Shown here: positions 36,385 to 44,557 of the stretch, piece by piece
How positions within the stretch are numbered: the stretch's first letter is position 1
Layout of the letters: each line of letters opens with the position of its first letter
NCBI GenBank assembly: GCA_963809695.1
Contig: CAWEKI010000010.1
Span: 310,001-374,000 of the forward strand
Direction of reading: 5' to 3'
Source: JAGDMJ01 sp963809695
GTDB taxonomy: Bacteria > Bacteroidota > Ignavibacteria > UBA10030 > UBA6906
DNA length: 64,000 nt
The notes under the pieces: generated by a model
Seen by the model: the letters and a program-made list of their open reading frames with translations, nothing else
What the model was told of the DNA's origin: nothing
The model's database searches: none
Translations under genes and position numbers: made by a program

Positions 36385-37598
36385 GCTATTCCACATTCAT
36401 TGCGAAGCGGTACCTGCATTCCGGGCGCAACCAGGGGTTCTTTTCTTTCATTACCGCAATATCCATCCTTGGCGTCATGCTCGGGACGGCGACGTTGATC
36501 ATTGCCCTTTCTGTGCTTGGCGGCTTTGAGAAAGAGATCACGGAGAAGGTAATCGGTTTCACGAGCCATGTCCAGATCCTTGGGTTCCAGAATCAGCCCC
36601 TGAGGAAGTATGTCCAGAACGCGGAGTTGATCAGGCAGTCCATCCCGGTCGTCAACTCGGTCTCGCCATTCGTTGCCCGGGAGGCTCTGATCCGCTCGCA
36701 CGATGAAGTTGATGGGATTCTCCTGAAGGGGATCGACCCCGATAACGATGTCTCCACGACCCGGCGCTACATTGTGGCAGGCGTCTACGATCTGGAGCGT
36801 GAGCGGGGAGCTCTTCCGAAGCTCGTCGTGGGGAAAAAACTGGCGAGCAAGCTCTCGCTCAATGTTGGAGACAAGGTCAGCATCTTCGGTATTGGCCGCT
36901 ATGCCGACCGGGGGCTGGCGCGGGTGATGCAATTCACGGTATCCGGCATTTATGAAAGCGGGATGGCCGAGTACGATGACATTTATGCGTTCACGGATCT
37001 GGCCGATGCGCAGACGCTGTTTCAGCTCCCGGACGCCGTGACCGGGTACGACCTGATGCTGGCGAACGTGGACAGCGCCGAATCGGTATCCGACCAGGTG
37101 CAGGACCTGCTGGGATATCCGCATTACGGGCGCACGGTGTTTCAGACCTATCGGAATCTCTTCAGCTGGATCGAACTTCAGAAAAAGCCGATCCCCATCA
37201 TTCTCGGCCTGATCATCATCGTGGCCACGGTCAACATCATCGGGACGCTGTTGATGATGGTCCTGGACAAAACGCGGGAGATTGGCGTGCTGGCTTCGAT
37301 GGGGGCGACACGCTGGGGGATCACGGCGATCTTTCTCCGGCAGGGGTTCACCATAGCGCTCACCGGCACGCTTCTCGGGGATGTCCTCGCGTTTGGTCTT
37401 TGTTTTGCGCAGATGGAGTTCAAATTCTTCTCTCTTCCGAGCGACATCTACTTCATGACGTCCGTGCCGATTCTCCTCCGGCCCGAGTACTTTCTGCTGG
37501 TGTCGGCGGTCACCCTGATTCTCTGCGTGCTGAGTTCTTGGGTCCCGGCCAGGCTTGCCTCGAGCATGCGTCCTGTCAACGCTATCCGGTTTTCCTGA
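36381..37598 (+). CDS. FtsX-type ABC permease, LolC/LolE-like (first copy)
   Basis: 405 residues. The layout is that of lipoprotein-releasing permeases: an N-terminal helix (FITAISILGVMLGTATLIIA), a large periplasmic MacB/FtsX-like domain (about residues 45-270), then three helices including PIILGLIIIVATVNIIGTLL and a typical REIGVLASMGA loop. It pairs with the next permease and with the ATPase at 38834 as a LolCDE-type complex that extracts lipoproteins from the inner membrane. Its ATG overlaps the prfB stop, so it is translationally coupled to release factor 2. Confidence 0.85.
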   Translation: MSYSTFIAKRYLHSGRNQGFFSFITAISILGVMLGTATLIIALSVLGGFEKEITEKVIGFTSHVQILGFQNQPLRKYVQNAELIRQSIPVVNSVSPFVAREALIRSHDEVDGILLKGIDPDNDVSTTRRYIVAGVYDLERERGALPKLVVGKKLASKLSLNVGDKVSIFGIGRYADRGLARVMQFTVSGIYESGMAEYDDIYAFTDLADAQTLFQLPDAVTGYDLMLANVDSAESVSDQVQDLLGYPHYGRTVFQTYRNLFSWIELQKKPIPIILGLIIIVATVNIIGTLLMMVLDKTREIGVLASMGATRWGITAIFLRQGFTIALTGTLLGDVLAFGLCFAQMEFKFFSLPSDIYFMTSVPILLRPEYFLLVSAVTLILCVLSSWVPARLASSMRPVNAIRFS

Positions 37599-38828
37599 AT
37601 GGGCTACGAACGTTTCATAGCGAGGCGGTATCTCAGGTCGAAACGGCAGATGCGTTTCATTAACATCATCATGCTTGTTTCGGTCATCGGGATCACGGTG
37701 GGGGTTGCGGCCCTTGTCATCGTGCTCTCCGTCTTTAACGGTTTCAACTCCGTCGTGACCGACGTGCTCGTGGGGTTCGATCCGCACATCCGGATCGAGC
37801 CGGCCACGGGTAAATCCATGCAAATCACCGATTCGCTCGCCGCAATCCTCGAGTCGGACCCCCGCGTTCTCGCGTCGGCGCCGTTCATCTCCAGCAAAGC
37901 GCTGCTGATGACCCCGTCCGTGAACCGGGTGGTTTCGGTGAAAGGGGTCAACGATTCCCTGATAGGCTCGGTGTCCGGGGTCAAGACGAGTATTGTGCTG
38001 GGAGAGTTCGCGTTCAAAGACACCCCAACGCGGAGCGGCATTGTCATCGGTTTGACGCTCGCCGACCGCTTAGGCGCAACGGTAGGATCGGAAGTAGCCC
38101 TGGTGAGTCCGGTGGGAGTGGATGCCATGATGATGCAGATGGGGCAGCCATTGATCCGCAAGTGCACGGTCGTTGGCATTTATGATTCCCACAACAAAGA
38201 CTATGACGCCCACTATGCCTACGTATCGCTGACCGCGGCACGTGATCTCTTCCGGTATCGGGATGCCGTCAGCGGGCTGGAAATACGCCTTGGGCGCCTC
38301 TCCGAGTCGGAGGCCGTACAGAAGTCCCTCAGCGTGAAGCTCGGAAGCGGCTATCGCGTGATGACGTGGTACGATCTCCACAAGGACCTCTACTCGGTCA
38401 TGAAGATCGAGCGCTGGAGCGCATACATCATTCTCTGCCTGATCGTTGGGGTTGCCACCTTCAACGTGCTCGGCTCGCTCACGATGGGTGTGGTTGAAAA
38501 GAGGAGGGACATTGGGATTCTCAAGGCGCTCGGGGCCACGCGATCCAGTATCACCCGGGTGTTCATGTTCGAAGGGATTCTCGTCGGCCTCATCGGGACT
38601 GCTGCGGGGCTCCTCATCGGATACGCCGTCTGCATGCTGCAGATTCGCTTCGCCTTATTCCCGCTGGACACGACGGTATATATTATACCGGCGATACCCG
38701 TGGAATTCCGGTGGTCCGACTTCATCGCGGTCTCGTTGGCCTCGATGACATTGAGCATGCTTGCATCGTTGTACCCGGCCCGCAAAGCAGCGTTGTTGTT
38801 GCCGGTTGAAGCCATTCGCTGGGAGTAG
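37599..38828 (+). CDS. FtsX-type ABC permease, LolC/LolE-like (second copy)
   Basis: 409 residues, beginning on the base after the first permease stop. It has the same plan: N-terminal helix (FINIIMLVSVIGITVGVAAL), periplasmic domain (about 45-265), then helices with YIILCLIVGVATFNVLGSL, the KRRDIGILKALGA loop and a C-terminal pair. The two permeases differ clearly in sequence, as LolC and LolE do. It probably forms the heterodimer with the first copy and the ATPase downstream. Confidence 0.85.
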   Translation: MGYERFIARRYLRSKRQMRFINIIMLVSVIGITVGVAALVIVLSVFNGFNSVVTDVLVGFDPHIRIEPATGKSMQITDSLAAILESDPRVLASAPFISSKALLMTPSVNRVVSVKGVNDSLIGSVSGVKTSIVLGEFAFKDTPTRSGIVIGLTLADRLGATVGSEVALVSPVGVDAMMMQMGQPLIRKCTVVGIYDSHNKDYDAHYAYVSLTAARDLFRYRDAVSGLEIRLGRLSESEAVQKSLSVKLGSGYRVMTWYDLHKDLYSVMKIERWSAYIILCLIVGVATFNVLGSLTMGVVEKRRDIGILKALGATRSSITRVFMFEGILVGLIGTAAGLLIGYAVCMLQIRFALFPLDTTVYIIPAIPVEFRWSDFIAVSLASMTLSMLASLYPARKAALLLPVEAIRWE

Positions 38829-38833
38829 CCCTC

Positions 38834-39532
38834 ATGCCGATCAAGAAGCCTCCTGAAATCATCATCTCCGTGAACGGGGTGACGAAGACGTTCGTGACCG
38901 GGAAAGGCCCGCAGGCGAAGCTTTGCGTGTTGCGCGGGATCACTCTGAACGTGGAGCGGGGCGAGATCATCGCCGTCGTCGGCGCCTCCGGCGCCGGGAA
39001 GAGCACACTGCTGCACATTATCGGAACGCTCGACCGGCCGACGAGCGGGCACGTATATTATGAAGGAGTGAATGTCTTTTCCCTGAGCGATGACGACCTT
39101 GCCCGATTCCGGAACGAACGGATTGGTTTCGTTTTTCAGTTTCACCATCTTCTCCCCGAATTCACTGCTCTGGAGAATACGGCAATGCCGGCCCTGATCA
39201 CAGGCAAAAAGCTGGCAGAAGTGAAAGATCGAGCACTCGAGCTGCTGAAGGAAGTCGGTATGGAAGAACGGGCGGACCAGAAACCTCCGAAACTCTCCGG
39301 AGGAGAACAACAACGGATTGCCGTTGCCCGGGCGCTTATGAACTCCCCCAGGGTTGTTCTTGCGGATGAACCATCCGGCAATCTCGACAGCGCAAACGCG
39401 GAGCTCCTGCACAGAATGATCTGGGATTTCAGCAGGAAACGAGGACAGACATTCGTTATTGTGACGCATAATGAGGGATTTGCGAAGCAGGCAGACAGGA
39501 TCGTGAGGATCGCAGACGGTATCATTCACTAG
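38834..39532 (+). CDS. lolD: ABC transporter ATP-binding protein, LolD-like
   Basis: 232 residues, ATPase of the lipoprotein-releasing complex. Walker A is GASGAGKSTLLHIIG, the Q-loop FVFQFHHLLPEFTALEN, the signature LSGGEQQRIAVARALM, Walker B VVLADEPSG, and the switch His lies in VIVTHN. The LLPEFTALENTAMPALI stretch is typical of the LolD/MacB group. It follows the two permeases by 5 bases and finishes the transport unit. The MacB group is close, so LolD is inferred from the two flanking LolC/E-like permeases. Confidence 0.88.
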   Translation: MPIKKPPEIIISVNGVTKTFVTGKGPQAKLCVLRGITLNVERGEIIAVVGASGAGKSTLLHIIGTLDRPTSGHVYYEGVNVFSLSDDDLARFRNERIGFVFQFHHLLPEFTALENTAMPALITGKKLAEVKDRALELLKEVGMEERADQKPPKLSGGEQQRIAVARALMNSPRVVLADEPSGNLDSANAELLHRMIWDFSRKRGQTFVIVTHNEGFAKQADRIVRIADGIIH

Positions 39533-39663
39533 TCCTTCGACGCACAGCCGGCACAGGTCGACGTCAGTTGCTCAGGATCACCGTGTCCTGCAACTCGTTG
39601 AACCGTGACCCCGGGCGAACAATCTACGTCATCAAGGGGATGTCCGAAGCACGAAGTTTTGAC

Positions 39664-39691
39664 TTGACAATGAGTCGGAAAAGTGTAAATT
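39664..39691 (+). promoter_or_regulatory. Promoter candidate upstream of an internal terminator
   Basis: A perfect TTGACA (39664-39669) and TAAATT (39686-39691) are 16 bases apart in the 276-base gap between lolD and the DUF3098-like gene. Transcription from here would reach a strong terminator-like hairpin about 55 bases later, before the next start codon. Confidence 0.5.
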
Positions 39692-39745
39692 TGAACTTGA
39701 CCTTTACGACAGTTTTTCCCCTGGCTGTTGTACGATACATGGTCA

Positions 39746-39778
39746 AGCCCGGCGTTCCCCCCAACGCTGGGCTTTTTC
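39746..39778 (+). terminator. Rho-independent terminator or attenuator before the DUF3098-like gene
   Basis: An 11-bp stem (39746-39756 with 39763-39773, one G-T pair) with a 6-base C loop is followed by a T-run. It lies only about 30 bases before the GTG at 39809. It may end the lolD transcript, a short RNA from the promoter at 39664, or attenuate the downstream gene. Confidence 0.75.
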
Positions 39779-39808
39779 TTTCACCTATCTTCATGGAGAA
39801 CGACCGCA

Positions 39809-40099
39809 GTGGCCAAGCCCATTCGTAAAAAGGAATCCTCAAGACGCAGGATCACCCGCGAGGAACATCTCCCTCTTGGTCGGGAGAATTTCATCATTCT
39901 CGGCATCGGTTTGGCGGTGATTATCCTGGGTTACATGGCGATGATCGAAGGATCTGTAGAAGGATTCCTGCCCCTCGTGCTCGCACCTATCCTCCTCGTG
40001 CTGGGATATTGCATCATTATCCCGGTGGGGATCATGTACAGGAAGAGCCGGAGCGTTGCAACTGCCGAGCCGGCGACAGAAACGCCACGCCAGCCCTGA
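39809..40099 (+). CDS. Small two-helix membrane protein, DUF3098-like
   Basis: 96 residues from a GTG (39809), which fits better than the open upstream frame because the charged start (AKPIRKKESSRRRITREEH) then precedes the helices. Two membrane segments lie at about residues 30-46 (NFIILGIGLAVIILGYMAM) and 55-75 (VLAPILLVLGYCIIIPVGI). Size and pattern match DUF3098, which in Bacteroidota often sits near ftsX, consistent with the FtsX-type permeases just upstream. Function is unknown. Confidence 0.65.
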   Translation: MAKPIRKKESSRRRITREEHLPLGRENFIILGIGLAVIILGYMAMIEGSVEGFLPLVLAPILLVLGYCIIIPVGIMYRKSRSVATAEPATETPRQP

Positions 40100-40140
40100 A
40101 CAGCAAATAACGGACACACACTGGTTTCTTTCCAGGCTCC

Positions 40141-40169
40141 TTGATAGTTGAGCCTCTCTTTCGTATTTT
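40141..40169 (+). promoter_or_regulatory. Sigma70-like promoter for gdhA
   Basis: TTGATA (40141-40146) and TATTTT (40164-40169) are exactly 17 bases apart and lie about 50 bases before the gdhA ATG. Confidence 0.55.
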
Positions 40170-40218
40170 TAATATCTGAAGGCAGTTTTGTCCCTGCTTA
40201 TTCGGAGAGGATGGAGCC

Positions 40219-41511
40219 ATGGATCCCCACCAGACGACGGTCTACAAAGAACCGGCGCCGCCCATCGACAAGGGTAACCCTCTTGAGTCGATGATGAACA
40301 GGTTTGCCGTCGCCGCGGAGATCCTCGGCCTCGAACAGGGAGTTTATGAATATCTGAAACGCCCGGTGCGCCAGTACATCGTCTCCATACCGATTCAGAT
40401 GGACGACGGGCGCATTGAAGTGTTCGAGGGATACCGCGTCATCCACAACGAGGTCATGGGACCGTCGAAAGGCGGTATCCGCTATGCCCCGGACGTGAAT
40501 CTTGACGAGATTAAGGCCCTCGCTGCGTGGATGACCTGGAAGTGCGCGGTGGTGGGTATCCCATTCGGCGGGGCAAAAGGTGGGGTTCGTTGCGACCCTG
40601 CAACACTCACCCGTGTTGAGCTCGAAAAAATCACGCGGCGCTACACCGCGAACCTGATCGATGTCTTTGGACCGGATAAGGATATCCCAGCACCCGACAT
40701 GAACACGAACGAACAGATCATGGCCTGGGTGCTCGACACGTTCAGCATGCATACACGGCGGACGCAAAACGCCGTGGTCACCGGCAAACCGCTCATTCTG
40801 GGAGGATCCCTTGGACGGCGGGAGGCCACCGGGCGCGGAGTCATGGTGGCCACGCTCGCCGCGCTTGACAAGATCGGGATGGAGGCCAAAGGCGCTCGGG
40901 TCGTCGTCCAGGGATTTGGCAATGTGGGCTCCATCTCCGCACAGCTCCTTCAGGATCAAGGGTGTGTGATCGTGGGGATCAGCGACATTTCCGGAGCGTA
41001 CAGCAACACGAGCGGCGTCAACCTCGAGGGTGCGTTCGCGCATGTGGAGCGGCACGGTTCGTTGGACGGATGGAAGGGAGGGGATCCGATTAGCCAGCAG
41101 GAACTTTTGGAGCTCGACTGTGATGTGCTCGTCCCGGCAGCCAGGGAGGATCAGATCACGCCGGCTGTAGCCGCGAAAGTGAAGGCCCGGGTGATCACCG
41201 AAGGAGCCAATGGCCCTACGATGGCAAGCGCTGATCCGATCCTGCAGGAAAAGGGAATTCTGGTGATACCGGATATCCTGGCAAACTCGGGCGGCGTGAC
41301 AGTCTCGTATTTCGAATGGGTGCAGGACCGGGTAGGATATTTCTGGAGCTTGCAGCGCGTCAACAGGCGACTCGAACGGATGATGCGGACCGCGTTCGAT
41401 ACGGTGTACACGACCGCTGAACAGTACAAAGTCACGTTGCGTATCGGTGCGTATATCCTTGCAATCGACAAGGTGGCCCGGACACTCAAGGTTCGCGGCA
41501 TTTATGCATAG
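40219..41511 (+). CDS. gdhA: Glutamate dehydrogenase
   Basis: Interconverts glutamate and 2-oxoglutarate plus ammonia with NAD(P); 430 residues, hexameric-type length. A GGAG ribosome site precedes the ATG. The substrate region GPSKGGIRYAPDVN, the catalytic GIPFGGAKGGVRCDP and the conserved Asp in PAPDMNTNEQIMAW are intact. The Rossmann motif is GFGNVGSISAQLLQDQG. An acidic residue after the second strand (GISDISGAYSN) mildly favours NAD, not decisive. The last bases overlap the start of the next gene by 8 bases, so the two are probably coupled. Confidence 0.93.
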   Translation: MDPHQTTVYKEPAPPIDKGNPLESMMNRFAVAAEILGLEQGVYEYLKRPVRQYIVSIPIQMDDGRIEVFEGYRVIHNEVMGPSKGGIRYAPDVNLDEIKALAAWMTWKCAVVGIPFGGAKGGVRCDPATLTRVELEKITRRYTANLIDVFGPDKDIPAPDMNTNEQIMAWVLDTFSMHTRRTQNAVVTGKPLILGGSLGRREATGRGVMVATLAALDKIGMEAKGARVVVQGFGNVGSISAQLLQDQGCVIVGISDISGAYSNTSGVNLEGAFAHVERHGSLDGWKGGDPISQQELLELDCDVLVPAAREDQITPAVAAKVKARVITEGANGPTMASADPILQEKGILVIPDILANSGGVTVSYFEWVQDRVGYFWSLQRVNRRLERMMRTAFDTVYTTAEQYKVTLRIGAYILAIDKVARTLKVRGIYA

Positions 41512-42118
41512 TCTCGTCGCGCTGCTGGCAGGCATGACGCTCGCAGCCACGCAGGGTGGCGTGGCGCAAGAGGGAGCCCCAACGACCAACATTCGGGCTT
41601 ATCAACTCCTGGCGGCCCGGATCGGAGACAGCCTGAACGCGATGATCCCGGAACGAGATTCCGTACGCGTCCTCCTTTCCGTGAAGCCGGAGGGATCGGC
41701 ATGGCTGGTCGAAGGGGGAGTGGCACGATCGCTCCAGACACAGGGGCGCACGGTTGTTGTCGCGATGCCGGCCTCCTATCAAGCCGACCTGGGAGTTCAG
41801 GAAATGCGCGTCGTGTATACGAACCTGCGCACAGAGGGACTGTTCTCCGGGAAGGTTGTCGACCGGGAAGTGCTGCTGAGCATGGGTGCGAGGGTTGTCG
41901 ACCAACGGTCCGGAGTCGTTACGTTGAACAGGGAGTTCCGGGAGACGCTGGTTGATACCGTGCAAGTCTCGGAAATCCCGACACTCGAAGATCCGAACGT
42001 GTCAGTGACGCAGGGTTCGCCTCCCAGGGAAGGGTTTTTTTCCTCCCTGGTGGAGCCGTTGATCATGATCGGCGCCGTGGCGGTTGCGGTCTATCTGCTT
42101 TTCACAGTGCGAAGCTGA
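41504..42118 (+). CDS. Exported single-helix protein of unknown function
   Basis: 204 residues from ATG 41504, which overlaps the gdhA end by 8 bases. Residues 1 to about 22 (HSLVALLAGMTLAATQGGVA) look like a signal peptide. The body is a beta-rich periplasmic region (VRVLLSVKPEGSAWLVEGG, VVTLNREFRETLVDTV). A C-terminal membrane helix (LIMIGAVAVAVYLLFTV) probably anchors it. No family is recognised. It precedes CapA and BamD genes, so a role at the envelope is plausible. Confidence 0.65.
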   Translation: MHSLVALLAGMTLAATQGGVAQEGAPTTNIRAYQLLAARIGDSLNAMIPERDSVRVLLSVKPEGSAWLVEGGVARSLQTQGRTVVVAMPASYQADLGVQEMRVVYTNLRTEGLFSGKVVDREVLLSMGARVVDQRSGVVTLNREFRETLVDTVQVSEIPTLEDPNVSVTQGSPPREGFFSSLVEPLIMIGAVAVAVYLLFTVRS

Positions 42119-42161
42119 GGTTGCACCAAGAACCAGTTTGATCGGGGAGCGAGTAGCGAAC

Positions 42162-43220
42162 ATGAACTGGCGGGGTGGGGGGATAATTGTCCTGGCGGGG
42201 TTCGCCCTGGGCGCGGGCCTGTGGCTTAAGGAGCCAGTCCCCCGCCCGCAACAAGCAACCGCAGCTTGTTCGCCGGAGACTCATGTGTCGTTTCTTGCCG
42301 TGGGCGACGTGAACCTGGGGCGCCGGGTCGGACAAATTCTTCTGGCCGGCGATACCCTCTTCCCGTGGCAGGCGGTGCGTGATTCTTTTGCGCACTACGA
42401 TATCGTGTTCGCGAACCTGGAGTCCAACCTCTCGGATCAGGGAGGAAGGACAGTGGACCCGAGAAGCAATGTGGTGTTCACCGGACCTCCCTCGGGAGCG
42501 CGCTCGCTGGCCCTGGCAGGGGTCACCATTGTATCGACGGCGAACAACCACGCGCTGGATTTCGGTGTACGTGCCCTGCAGGAGACGGTCCGGTATCTTG
42601 ATTCCGCCGGCGTGCATCATATCGGGACTTCAGGGGCAGGAGAAGAGCTGTTCCGCCCGGTCCGGATCAGCGTAAAGGATATGGTCTTTGCCTTCCTGGC
42701 GTGTACGGACGTGATGAACGGAGAGGGAAATTCCTGGCGGAAATATGTGGCTGCGGCGGACAGCGCCCGTCTCTTTCCGGCTATCCGGGCCGCAAGGAAA
42801 TCCGCGGATGTTGTCGTTGTGAGCTATCATGGAGGGGAGGAGTACGCGGAGAGGCCGTCTCCCCGTGTCGTGGAGTTCGCGCGGGGCGTTATAGGGGCCG
42901 GGGCGGACGTGTTCCTCGGACATCACCCGCATGTTCCGTACGGAATCGAAAGGGTTGGCAGGGGCATTGTTGTTTACTCCCTGGGCAACTTTGTGTTCCG
43001 GCAGCCCGGCAACGTCTGGACCGAGCGCAGTTATGCAGTCGCCCTGGACTGCGTCCGTGATACATCGGGGGTGCATATATCCATCCCGCGCTGCTTGCCG
43101 GTGGCCTGCGGCTTTCAGCCCCGCTTTCTCGTAAACGGTCCGGAGGCGGATGCCGTTCTTGAACGTATCAAAGTCATGTCCAGGATGGATACAGATCTCA
43201 TGGAGCATAGTACATGGTGA
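42162..43220 (+). CDS. CapA-family (PGA_cap) metallophosphoesterase-like protein
   Basis: 352 residues from ATG 42162; the frame is open further upstream but that part overlaps the previous gene and is not family-like. An N-terminal signal anchor (GGIIVLAGFALGAGLWL) is followed by the CapA metal motifs: LAVGDVNLGRR, FANLESNLSD, STANNHALDFG, SYHGGEEYAERPSP, LGHHPHVPYGIE and YSLGNFVF. In Bacillus CapA acts in poly-gamma-glutamate export, but most homologues are uncharacterised. No capB/capC partner is here. The stop overlaps the start of bamD. Confidence 0.82.
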   Translation: MNWRGGGIIVLAGFALGAGLWLKEPVPRPQQATAACSPETHVSFLAVGDVNLGRRVGQILLAGDTLFPWQAVRDSFAHYDIVFANLESNLSDQGGRTVDPRSNVVFTGPPSGARSLALAGVTIVSTANNHALDFGVRALQETVRYLDSAGVHHIGTSGAGEELFRPVRISVKDMVFAFLACTDVMNGEGNSWRKYVAAADSARLFPAIRAARKSADVVVVSYHGGEEYAERPSPRVVEFARGVIGAGADVFLGHHPHVPYGIERVGRGIVVYSLGNFVFRQPGNVWTERSYAVALDCVRDTSGVHISIPRCLPVACGFQPRFLVNGPEADAVLERIKVMSRMDTDLMEHSTW

Positions 43221-44047
43221 AGAGAATGCGGTTCTTGGCAGTTATAGTTGTGGTGCTCGCGCTTATAGCGGGTGGATGCGGCAGTTCGGAGAAGTCCGTC
43301 AAGACGATGACGCCCGAAGAGCGCTTTGCGCATGCGAAAGCACTTTTCGAGGAGAAGGACTACATTGACGCCATCAATGAATTCACGGTGATCACGCTCC
43401 AATACCAGGGGAGCGCCAACGCGGCCGACGCCCAGTTCTATCTCGGGGAATGCCGGTTTGAGCGCGGTGAGTATCTGCTCGCTTCGTTCGAATACGGCAT
43501 CGTGAAGCGTAACTATCCGGCCAGCGCGCGGGTCGCCGAAGCGCAGTTCAAGCTTGCGCTCTCCTATTATCTGCTCTCACCCAGATCATCGCTGGACCCC
43601 CAGTACACACGCAAAGCGATAGACGAATTCCAGCAGTTTGTGGAATATTATCCGTCGAATACGCTTGTCCCCGAGGCGGATGCGAAGATCAAGGAACTCA
43701 CGAATCGCCTGGCAAAGAAGCAATATGAGACCGCCCGGCTCTACACGAAAATGGAGTACTATAAAGCCGCGCTCGTGTACTATGATGACGTGATCGACCG
43801 GTATCACGATACCGACTTCGCGCCCCTTGCTTATCTGGACAAGGCGGATCTGTTGTTGTCACGGCGCCGCTACCGTGAAGCACGCGAGACGCTGGACGCA
43901 TTCGCGGCCCGATTCCCGCAGAGCGTGCTGCAATCGCGGGCAGACGATCTTCGGAAGAAACTGGATCGCGAATCGCCGGCGTCAGGACAGGCAGGAGGGG
44001 GCGCCGCATCGCGATCGGACCAGCGTGCTCAGATTGGACAACCGTGA
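43214..44047 (+). CDS. bamD: Outer membrane assembly lipoprotein BamD
   Basis: 277 residues. The N-terminus (VKRMRFLAVIVVVLALIAGGC) is a lipoprotein signal with an AGGC lipobox. TPR-like helices follow (about residues 40-240: ERFAHAKALFEEKDYIDAI, ADAQFYLGECRFERGEYLLA, YYKAALVYYDDVIDRYHDT), matching the BamD repeat layout that docks to BamA. It belongs to the machine inserting beta-barrels into the outer membrane. The start overlaps the CapA stop by 7 bases and the stop overlaps the GTG of the next gene by 4. Confidence 0.82.
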   Translation: MVKRMRFLAVIVVVLALIAGGCGSSEKSVKTMTPEERFAHAKALFEEKDYIDAINEFTVITLQYQGSANAADAQFYLGECRFERGEYLLASFEYGIVKRNYPASARVAEAQFKLALSYYLLSPRSSLDPQYTRKAIDEFQQFVEYYPSNTLVPEADAKIKELTNRLAKKQYETARLYTKMEYYKAALVYYDDVIDRYHDTDFAPLAYLDKADLLLSRRRYREARETLDAFAARFPQSVLQSRADDLRKKLDRESPASGQAGGGAASRSDQRAQIGQP

Positions 44048-44532
44048 ACAGCAACGCATCCACAGGCCAACGATACGTCAGCGATTCGCAAGTGATCACC
44101 ACACAGCTGGTGCTGCCGAATGACACAAACCAGCTCGGCAACCTGCTCGGCGGCACGCTGATGCATTGGATCGATATCGCCGCCGCAATATGCGCCCAAC
44201 AGCACAGCGGTCGCGTCTGTGTTACCGCGTCCGTGGACGAGCTGAATTTTCACTATCCCATCAGACTTGGGGAGATCGTCACTCTCCGCGCATCGGTGAA
44301 TCGCGTGTTTACCACGTCGATGGAGGTCGGAGTCCAGGTAACCGCCCACGGTCAGGGAGGGAACCCCTCCCGGCGGTCGAATACCGCGTATTTGACGTTC
44401 GTCGCAATTGACGATCATGGAACGCCGGTCCTGGTGCCTCCGGTGATGCCTCAATCGGATGACGAGAAAAGGCGATTTGATGAGGCTCTGGAACGGCGGC
44501 AACTCCGATTGCGGCATAGACGTCCGGACTAA
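44044..44532 (+). CDS. Acyl-CoA thioesterase, hotdog fold (YciA/ACOT-like)
   Basis: 162 residues from a GTG overlapping the bamD stop (GTGA). The hotdog motifs are visible: PNDTNQLGNLLGGTLMHWIDIAA with the catalytic Asp region, SVDELNFHYPIRLGEIVTL and TSMEVGVQV. The pattern LGGTLMHWID matches the YciA/acyl-CoA thioesterase group that hydrolyses fatty acyl-CoAs. The last 30 residues are highly charged. Its link to bamD is probably only transcriptional. Confidence 0.85.
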   Translation: MNSNASTGQRYVSDSQVITTQLVLPNDTNQLGNLLGGTLMHWIDIAAAICAQQHSGRVCVTASVDELNFHYPIRLGEIVTLRASVNRVFTTSMEVGVQVTAHGQGGNPSRRSNTAYLTFVAIDDHGTPVLVPPVMPQSDDEKRRFDEALERRQLRLRHRRPD

Positions 44533-44557
44533 CAACAGAAACCCGTTGGAGCATATC

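Noticed and set aside
36258..37823. Long minus-strand open frame of 521 codons
   Set aside because: It is the antisense shadow of the LolC/E permease genes, His/Asp/Arg-rich and with no domain.
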